Assembly: GCA_934663655.1 (NCBI GenBank)
Contig: CAKUKT010000009.1
Span: 1-21,547 of the forward strand
Length of the DNA stretch: 21,547 nucleotides
DNA from: an uncultured Victivallaceae bacterium
GTDB lineage: Bacteria; Verrucomicrobiota; Lentisphaeria; Victivallales; Victivallaceae
Direction of reading: 5' to 3'
Positions 15,871 through 21,547 of this stretch are shown here, piece after piece. Both the position numbers and the translations under genes were made by a program. A model generated the notes under the pieces. It saw only the letters and a list, made by a program, of their open reading frames with translations. It did not search any database and was not told the origin of the DNA. Positions within the stretch are counted from its first letter, which is position 1. Each line of letters starts with the position of its first letter.

Positions 15871-17007
15871 TCACCGCCCCTTCCGGCCGGAAGTGATTCC
15901 TCCCCGGCCGCTTCCCGGGGTTCGGGCTTGCCGGGATGTCGCTGATGAGCGTCCGGCCAGCTTGAGCGTCAGCTGTTCGAGCACCATCCGCCGGTCGCCC
16001 ACTCCTGAAACCAGATGCCGGGCGGCAGTACGAATCAGCGTCACTTTTTCAGCCAGCTCTGCATCGCTGATCCCCGCCGCCGCTTCACAGCTCTTGAATG
16101 CCCGGTAGGGATGCATTTTCAGCAGCGGATTGTCCGGATAACGGGCGCGAACCTCCTCAGGCACCGCATCGAATACCCCCGGATACACCCGGCTGATTCC
16201 AAGTTCACGCAGCGCCAGCCGCGTCTGGATCAGTTTCTGAAATTCATTGGAAAGCAGCGAAATAATCCGCATCTCGGCTTCCCGCTCCCGGAGCAGAATG
16301 CCGAGCAGCCGCAAGGCCTGCCCCGGCTTACCGGCGTGAATCGCCGCCGTATATTCCCAACCGACGGTCTCCGGGGTTCGACTGATGATCGACTGACAGT
16401 CGGCAAGCGTAATTGCCTCCGCTCCACCGATATAACAGACCAGTTTCCTCAATTCGTTGCGCAGCACTCCGGAATCACCTCCGACCACCTCGATCAGATA
16501 GGCGACCGCATCCGCGGCAATCCGCTTCCCGGCGGCCTGACAGATGGAAACAACTTCCGCCCGCCGGTCGTCAGCGGCACCGCGATCTCCGGGACGCGCA
16601 GTGGAAAAACTTTCCACCAGCGCCCCCGCCTTTTTGATCGCTTTTGCACCCGCGCGGCGCAGATCAAACCCGGGACCATCGATCACCACCGACACCTCCT
16701 GCGGCAGCGGTGCCGAAAGATATTCCGCGACCGCAGCCGCAGCACTCCCCTCCCGGGGGTTGCCGAAGAGATCAAGGTCCGGAAAATGGCGCAGCCACAC
16801 CACCTTTTCCCCGGTCAGAAACGGCGGGGTACGCAGCGACTCGAGAAAAGTTCCCGCAATCGCCTCCGGTTTCAAATCCGGAGCATCGCCGGAAACCACC
16901 TCCAGCCGCGGATCCTCCGGATCGCTGACCAGCTCATCGATGATCTCTCTCGCCCGCTCCTTGCGGGCGAAGTCGTCGTCACCGGTGATGATGAAAAGCT
17001 GCCCCAT
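15871..17007 (-). CDS. holA: DNA polymerase III delta subunit
   Basis: This 378-residue protein is the clamp-loader delta subunit, which opens the beta sliding clamp. The N-terminus LFIITGDDDFARKERAREII is typical, and the PPFLTGEKVVWLRHF segment near residue 62 corresponds to the conserved strand of HolA. The AAA+-like lid and helical collar follow, ending at VLEQLTLKLAG. About 26 further residues form a basic Ser/Arg/Gly-rich tail (RSSATSRQARTPGSG...), so the protein is longer than the usual ~340. ATG 17007 lies seven bases after the stop of the preceding synthase gene, and the likely ribosome site AAGGA is inside that gene's end. The two are therefore probably co-transcribed. Confidence 0.88.
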   Translation of the reverse strand: MGQLFIITGDDDFARKERAREIIDELVSDPEDPRLEVVSGDAPDLKPEAIAGTFLESLRTPPFLTGEKVVWLRHFPDLDLFGNPREGSAAAAVAEYLSAPLPQEVSVVIDGPGFDLRRAGAKAIKKAGALVESFSTARPGDRGAADDRRAEVVSICQAAGKRIAADAVAYLIEVVGGDSGVLRNELRKLVCYIGGAEAITLADCQSIISRTPETVGWEYTAAIHAGKPGQALRLLGILLREREAEMRIISLLSNEFQKLIQTRLALRELGISRVYPGVFDAVPEEVRARYPDNPLLKMHPYRAFKSCEAAAGISDAELAEKVTLIRTAARHLVSGVGDRRMVLEQLTLKLAGRSSATSRQARTPGSGRGGITSGRKGR

Positions 17008-17014
17008 CCGCCCG

Positions 17015-18559
17015 TCATTCCTTGATAATCAAGTTGAGCATCTTCTCCGTCGCCTGCACCGCCGCCACCAGCTGGTCGGAATCAACTCCGGTCGTAACCA
17101 GCGTCCTGCCTGCAGCTGGCGCCCAGGTGATGGTGGCCTCAACCAACGCGTCGGTCCGGCCACCCGGCGGAATCCGCACCTGGTAGTCGGTCAGACGCGG
17201 CATTGTCAGCTTGAACTGACGCAGACATTTGCGCAGCGCCTTGACGAATGCATCGTACCCGCCGTCGCCGGTCGCGGTCGCCCGAACGCTCTGGTCGTCC
17301 AGCGTCACCTCCAGTTCCGCACGCGGAGAACTGTGCAGGCGGCTGGTCACCTCCAACGAGGTTATCCGCAGCCGCTGCCGCTCCGGCGCCCGCAGCACCC
17401 CGGCGATGATAAACGGCAGATCCGCCTGAGAAACACTCTTCTTCTTATCGCCGAGGCGGATCACCTCCTGCAGTACCCGATCGCGCACCGCCGGATCAAG
17501 TTCGGTATCGATACCGAGCTGCCGGATGTTGTTGTCCAGCGAGGCCTTGCCGGAGAGCTTGCCGAGCGCATAGTTTCGTTCCCTGCCGAACCGTTCCGGC
17601 AGCAGTTTGTTCATGTAGAGCCCCGCCTTACGGTCGCCGTCTGCGTGTACTCCGCTGGTCTGCGTGTAGACATCCACTCCGACCACCGGAGCATTCCAGG
17701 CCCGCCGTTTTCCGGAAATGCTTTCTATCAATTCGGAAGCGTGCTGAAGTTCCTTCTCCGAGACCCGGGTACGCCGCCGGGTATGGTCGTTCACCGCCAC
17801 CACCAGCTGCGCCAGCGCCAGATTGCCGGCACGCTCGCCGAGACCGTTGATCGTTACGTGAATCCCGTTGACGCCCCCGAGCACTGCCGCCAGCGCATTC
17901 GCGGTCACCAGTCCGTAGTCGTTGTGGCCGTGGAAGTCGAAGTGCGCCCCCGGCGATACCGCAAACATCCATTGCAGATACATCGAAACTTCCGCCGGCG
18001 TGAGCACCCCCAGCGTGTCCGCCAGCATCACCCGCCGAACCGGCAGCTGCGCCAGCCGGGTCAGCAGTTCATTCACATAGGCGAAACTCTGTTTGACCCC
18101 GTTCGACCAGTCCTCAAGATAGACATTGACCGCCAGACCGGCTTTGTCCGCGGCTTCGATCTCGCGGGAGAGTTCGTCGAAGTGACGGGCGGGAGTGCGC
18201 CGAAGCTGCAGACGGCAGTGCTCCTCCGATCCCTTGACCAGCAGATTGAGCACCCGGCCGCCCACATCCCGGATCCACTGGATCGAACGACCGCTGTCCA
18301 CAAAACCGAGGATCTCCATCGCCTCGACCAGTTCACGCCGCTCCCCCCACTCGATGATCGAACGCACCGCGTCGCGTTCACCTTCGGATACCCGCGCCGA
18401 AGCAATTTCGATGCGATCCACCTTGAGGTTCTGCAACAGCCGGCGGGCGATCTCCAGTTTTTCCGCCGCAGTGAACGAAACTCCGGGAGTCTGTTCCCCA
18501 TCGCGGAGAGTGGTATCCATTACTTCGACGAACAATTCAGGATGCTGACGGGATTTCAT
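17015..18559 (-). CDS. 2-Isopropylmalate / citramalate synthase family protein (LeuA/CimA-like)
   Basis: This 514-residue enzyme condenses acetyl-CoA with a 2-oxo acid: 2-oxoisovalerate for leucine, or pyruvate for isoleucine via citramalate. The TIM barrel begins VMDTTLRDGEQTPG (13-26), with the metal/substrate Asp15 and Arg19. Metal histidines are in HGHND (His210, His212), followed by GLGERAGN (239-246). The C-terminal ~120 residues form a LeuA-type allosteric domain. The sequence resembles the Bacteroides-type LeuA-like protein (KVDRIEIASARVSEGE, VYLEDWSNG) more than classical LeuA, so which oxo acid it uses is open. I prefer ATG 18559, preceded by AAGGA, to the in-frame TTG at 18601. It follows atpD after 113 bases, with no convincing promoter. 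Confidence 0.85.
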   Translation of the reverse strand: MKSRQHPELFVEVMDTTLRDGEQTPGVSFTAAEKLEIARRLLQNLKVDRIEIASARVSEGERDAVRSIIEWGERRELVEAMEILGFVDSGRSIQWIRDVGGRVLNLLVKGSEEHCRLQLRRTPARHFDELSREIEAADKAGLAVNVYLEDWSNGVKQSFAYVNELLTRLAQLPVRRVMLADTLGVLTPAEVSMYLQWMFAVSPGAHFDFHGHNDYGLVTANALAAVLGGVNGIHVTINGLGERAGNLALAQLVVAVNDHTRRRTRVSEKELQHASELIESISGKRRAWNAPVVGVDVYTQTSGVHADGDRKAGLYMNKLLPERFGRERNYALGKLSGKASLDNNIRQLGIDTELDPAVRDRVLQEVIRLGDKKKSVSQADLPFIIAGVLRAPERQRLRITSLEVTSRLHSSPRAELEVTLDDQSVRATATGDGGYDAFVKALRKCLRQFKLTMPRLTDYQVRIPPGGRTDALVEATITWAPAAGRTLVTTGVDSDQLVAAVQATEKMLNLIIKE

Positions 18560-18672
18560 GATCGTGATTCCTTTCTCTCTATATTCCGGAATCTTTGACA
18601 AACCCGTTATGGTGCTGTGTCGTTCATCGGGTCTGCCGGAAAACTTTTAACTCAGAAACATCCTCCCGGCGA

Positions 18673-19278
18673 TCACGCGCCGAGAGCTACCTTGCGCTTG
18701 GCGATTTTGCTGCGGGCGACGGCGCTGGTTTCGGCGTCGCCCAACATAATTCGGATTTTTCTGATGTTTTCCCGGCATTCGGGGATTTTGACTTTTTCGA
18801 AAAGGTTGACCCGCTGGGTGGTCGAACGCAGCTCCGCCGCCAGCAGCGCATGCTGCTCTTCAAGTATCCGAGCTGCCTCGCGCAGCGATACCGCCTCTTT
18901 GACTGCGGCCACCGCGTCGTCAACATACCAGTCAGTTGCAAAAAGATCCCATTTGAGCGGTTCAAACTCCACGCGCTCAAACGTGGGCACGGTTATCCCG
19001 GCGATGTTGACATAGCCGCGCAACACCCGAGATATCCGCACCTGCGAAGTCACGAAATCTGCCGCGTCACGATCGCCGAACAAAGCAATGAAACGGGCGA
19101 TCGACTCCTCGTGACGACGCCGCTCCTCCTCGACCTGTTCGAGCTGTTCGGCGCTGTGACGCACCTCGAACTGAAGCTGCTGCTTCTTGAGCTGCAGTGT
19201 CGGAAGAAAGCGACGGAACTGCTTCTCCTCGTCCTGCTGATGCTTCAATTCGGTTTTGGTGAATTTTATCTTCGCCAT
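18673..19278 (-). CDS. atpD: V/A-type ATP synthase subunit D
   Basis: This 201-residue protein is the central-stalk subunit that couples A3B3 to the membrane rotor. It is predicted to be two long coiled-coil helices, with the N-terminal heptads at about 8-65 (KTELKHQQDEEKQFRRF...). The C-terminal part contains the diagnostic STTQRVNLFEKVKIPECRE at about 152-170. Length fits bacterial V-type D subunits. It lies 38 bases after subunit B and has a modest ribosome site (GGAAG). Genes for membrane subunits I and K, which follow D in Chlamydia and Bacteroides, are absent here. Confidence 0.93.
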   Translation of the reverse strand: MAKIKFTKTELKHQQDEEKQFRRFLPTLQLKKQQLQFEVRHSAEQLEQVEEERRRHEESIARFIALFGDRDAADFVTSQVRISRVLRGYVNIAGITVPTFERVEFEPLKWDLFATDWYVDDAVAAVKEAVSLREAARILEEQHALLAAELRSTTQRVNLFEKVKIPECRENIRKIRIMLGDAETSAVARSKIAKRKVALGA

Positions 19279-19316
19279 GATCCGCTTCCAAACTCAACTA
19301 CCGGAACCAACCCGGT

Positions 19317-20618
19317 TTACGCCTTGTCTCCAGGCCAGAACTTATCGACCAGCGCACTCTTGATGCCGACTTCGCTGCGGTCGAAACAATCCGCCAGAAT
19401 CTCCCAGCCGAGATCCAGCGCCTTCTCCAGCGGGATGTTCACCGAAAGATCCATCATCTCCCGCTCAAAACGCCGCCCGTACTTCAACAATTTCTTGTCC
19501 CAGCCCGACATCCGGAACCCCATCGACTGCTTCTCCAGCGTGTTGCGGTAGTCGGAGTAAAGCCGGATCATCGAGTCCATGATCGCCCGGTGATCCTCCC
19601 GGGTGCGTCCATTCACCTGCTGCTTGAGGCGCGACAGGGAACCGAATGGTTCGATACGCCCGTTGCGCAGATAGAACTGCCCCTCGGTGATGTATCCGGT
19701 GTTGTCCGGCACGGGATGGGTCACATCGTCGCCAGGCATCGTCGTCACCGCCAGAATCGTGATCGAACCGGCGCCGTCGAAGTCCACCGCCTTTTCGTAG
19801 CGGCTCGCCAGCTGGCTGTAGAGGTCGCCCGGATAACCGCGCGTCGCCGGAATCTGCTCCATCGTGATCGCAATTTCCTTTAACGCGTCAGCGAAGTTCG
19901 TCATATCGGTGAGCAGACAGAGCACCCGTTTGCCGCGAAGCGCAAATGCTTCCGCCACCGCAAGCGACATGTCCGGCACCATCAGACACTCCACCACCGG
20001 GTCGCTGGCGGTGTGAACGAACATCACCGTCCGCGACAACGCGCCATGTTCATCAAGCGTGCGCCGGATCGTCAGATAGTCGTCGTGCTTCATTCCCATG
20101 CCGCCGAGAATGATCACATCCACTTCCGCCTGCAGCGCAATCCGGGCCAGCAGTTCATTGTAAGGTTCGCCCGCCACCGAAAAGATCGGCAGTTTCTGCG
20201 ATTCCACCAGCGTGTTGAAGATGTCGATCATCGGGATATTCGTCCGGATCATGTTGCGCGGAATGATCCGCTTCGCCGGATTGACCGACGGCCCGCCGAT
20301 CGCAATCGGTTCCTCTGCTACCGCCGGACGATGATCGCGCGGCGTGCCACGACCGGAAAAAACCCGCCCGAGCAGCGAATCGGAACTCGACACCTCCATC
20401 TCGTGCCCGAGAAAACGCACCTGGTCACCGGTGCTCACTCCGCGGCTTCCGGAGAAAACCTGCAGCGAAACCAGCTTCCCCTCCAGGCGGATCACCTGAG
20501 CCAGTGAAGTTCCGCGGGAACCGGTCACTTCGGCAAGTTCGTTGTAAGCCACCCCGCCAGCTTCGACGGTGATGACGTTGCCCGCGATCCGCAGAATTTT
20601 ATGATATACCTTACGCAT
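19317..20618 (-). CDS. atpB: V/A-type ATP synthase subunit B
   Basis: This 433-residue regulatory, non-catalytic nucleotide-binding subunit of the peripheral A3B3 hexamer has the expected length. The P-loop position is degenerate ([13 protein letters not shown], 144-156), as in all B subunits. [18 protein letters not shown] (about 275-292) is the family signature, followed by [14 protein letters not shown] and FGSLSRLKQ. The protein resembles Chlamydia-type AtpB throughout. Its ATG overlaps the stop of subunit A by eight bases (ATGCGTAA), so the two are translationally coupled. Confidence 0.95.
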   Translation of the reverse strand: MRKVYHKILRIAGNVITVEAGGVAYNELAEVTGSRGTSLAQVIRLEGKLVSLQVFSGSRGVSTGDQVRFLGHEMEVSSSDSLLGRVFSGRGTPRDHRPAVAEEPIAIGGPSVNPAKRIIPRNMIRTNIPMIDIFNTLVESQKLPIFSVAGEPYNELLARIALQAEVDVIILGGMGMKHDDYLTIRRTLDEHGALSRTVMFVHTASDPVVECLMVPDMSLAVAEAFALRGKRVLCLLTDMTNFADALKEIAITMEQIPATRGYPGDLYSQLASRYEKAVDFDGAGSITILAVTTMPGDDVTHPVPDNTGYITEGQFYLRNGRIEPFGSLSRLKQQVNGRTREDHRAIMDSMIRLYSDYRNTLEKQSMGFRMSGWDKKLLKYGRRFEREMMDLSVNIPLEKALDLGWEILADCFDRSEVGIKSALVDKFWPGDKA

Positions 20619-21547
20619 TGTGCTCCACCTCGTTTCCGCCTTCGGCGATAAGCTTGTCCACCCGCTCGGCCAGTTCCGCGAATTTCGGGGAATCGGTGGT
20701 GAGCGTATTCATATCCAGGAAAATCTGACGCAGATCCAGGAAATAGCGCCGCGCAGTGTCCTTGTCGGTAAAATGGAAGTCGGTCCGGAGCACCGAACAG
20801 ACCCGGTCGAACATCAGACGCTGACGTTCCACACTCGTGGCCCCGTCCACCTTGTCAAAAGTATCCTGCTGAAGATAGACGTAATCGAGAAATTCACTCT
20901 TGAGGTAATACTGGAAGTCGGCGTCCGAAGTTCCCTCCTCGCCGATCACCTTCATCATCTGATTCACCTCGCTGCCGCGCCGCAGCACCTCCCGGGCCAT
21001 CGCCAGTTCGCCGGCATCCACAACGCTCTGGTACTTGCTCCAGCTCTCCAGCGGGTGAATCGCCGGATAACGACGCGCATCCGAACGTTCGCGCGAAAGC
21101 CCGAGAAACGCTCCCACCACCTTCAGCGTCGCCTGCGTCACCGGTTCCTCAAAGTTGCCGCCCGCGGGCGAAACCGCACCGCCGATCGTAACCGAACCAG
21201 TCTCCCCGGTCCGAAGCTTCACCACTCCGGCACGTTCATAGAAGCCGGCGATCAACGACTCCAGATAGGCCGGGAACGCCTCCTCACCCGGGATTTCCTC
21301 CAGCCGTCCGGACATCTCACGCAGCGCCTGCGCCCACCGGCTGGTGGAGTCGGCCAGCAGCAGAGTGTTGAGTCCCATCTGACGGTAATATTCAGCCAGC
21401 GTCACCGCCGTATAGACCGACGCTTCCCGCGCGGCCACCGGCATGCTGCTGGTGTTGCAGATGATGATCGAACGATCCATCAGCGAACGCCCGGTGCGCG
21501 GATCTTCAAGTTCCGGATATTCGCGCAGAATCTCCACCACCTCGCCG
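20611..21547 (-). CDS. atpA: V/A-type ATP synthase catalytic subunit A, C-terminal part
   Basis: The frame is open to the right edge of the window, so only the last 311 residues are present. The Walker A loop lies outside. Visible conserved parts are [19 protein letters not shown], the Walker B region [19 protein letters not shown], and [18 protein letters not shown], all diagnostic of catalytic A subunits. The C-terminal helical domain follows (GVVDAGEL-like [15 protein letters not shown], then ~150 residues). In other V-type operons subunit E lies upstream. The enzyme either makes ATP or pumps ions, H+ or Na+, which cannot be told without subunit K. Confidence 0.95.
   Translation of the reverse strand, partial: GEVVEILREYPELEDPRTGRSLMDRSIIICNTSSMPVAAREASVYTAVTLAEYYRQMGLNTLLLADSTSRWAQALREMSGRLEEIPGEEAFPAYLESLIAGFYERAGVVKLRTGETGSVTIGGAVSPAGGNFEEPVTQATLKVVGAFLGLSRERSDARRYPAIHPLESWSKYQSVVDAGELAMAREVLRRGSEVNQMMKVIGEEGTSDADFQYYLKSEFLDYVYLQQDTFDKVDGATSVERQRLMFDRVCSVLRTDFHFTDKDTARRYFLDLRQIFLDMNTLTTDSPKFAELAERVDKLIAEGGNEVEHNA
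20623..20630 (-). promoter_or_regulatory. Ribosome binding site of atpB inside the end of atpA
   Basis: On the minus strand AGGTGGAG lies four bases before the atpB ATG (20618). It overlaps the codons for EVEH near the end of subunit A, which fits coupled, near-equal synthesis of A and B. Confidence 0.6.

Noticed and set aside
16544..18598. A 684-codon plus-strand open frame opposite holA and the LeuA/CimA-like gene
   Set aside because: It lies antisense to two well-supported genes, its product is Arg/His/Pro-rich with no recognisable domain, and GC-rich codon use removes stops from the opposite frame.
18560..18672. A promoter for the LeuA/CimA-like gene
   Set aside because: On the minus strand TTGTCA and TATAGA are only about 12 bases apart, too close for a sigma-70 promoter, and no better pair is visible.

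Overview
The window is a dense, GC-rich bacterial chromosome segment. It holds sixteen protein genes and no gap longer than about 175 bases. I see no RNA genes, insertion sequences, CRISPR arrays or attachment sites. The content fits a member of the PVC superphylum, most likely Lentisphaerota (Victivallis-like). The reasons are a bacterial V/A-type ATPase of the kind also found in Chlamydiae, a divergent LacI-type regulator, a large propeller-type carbohydrate-active-like protein, and a Bacteroides-like isopropylmalate/citramalate synthase. This placement is inference from gene content, not a search result.

Left part (1-6922, plus strand). First is the 3' part of a large glycosidase-like protein that runs in from outside the window. 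An alpha/beta-hydrolase with its own promoter follows. Next comes a probable operon: a tandem ACT-domain protein, phenylacetate-CoA ligase (paaK), rhamnulokinase (rhaB) and a calcineurin-like phosphoesterase. The ACT-paaK pair is a recurrent anaerobe arrangement for activating aryl acids; rhaB directly behind it is less expected.

Middle part (6923-15826, plus strand). A promoter overlapped by two inverted repeats drives a tight proB-miaB-RNase II operon (4-base gap, then a 4-base overlap). A LacI-type repressor gene follows, with a promoter so close that its message is probably leaderless. Then come a second palindrome-associated promoter and a structured leader ahead of a LOG-family gene. 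This gene overlaps a XerD-like tyrosine recombinase by 44 bases. A membrane glycosyltransferase 2 gene ends this half.

Right part (15871-21547, minus strand). The genes read leftwards: V-type ATPase subunits A (partial), B and D, then a LeuA/CimA-type synthase, then DNA polymerase III delta (holA). The membrane subunits I and K, which usually follow D, are not here.

The genes are mostly housekeeping. The parts that deserve a second look are regulatory: five promoters with one shared consensus, palindromes sitting on two of them, a likely leaderless regulator message, and a folded leader. I found no convincing new defence or mobile system in this window.
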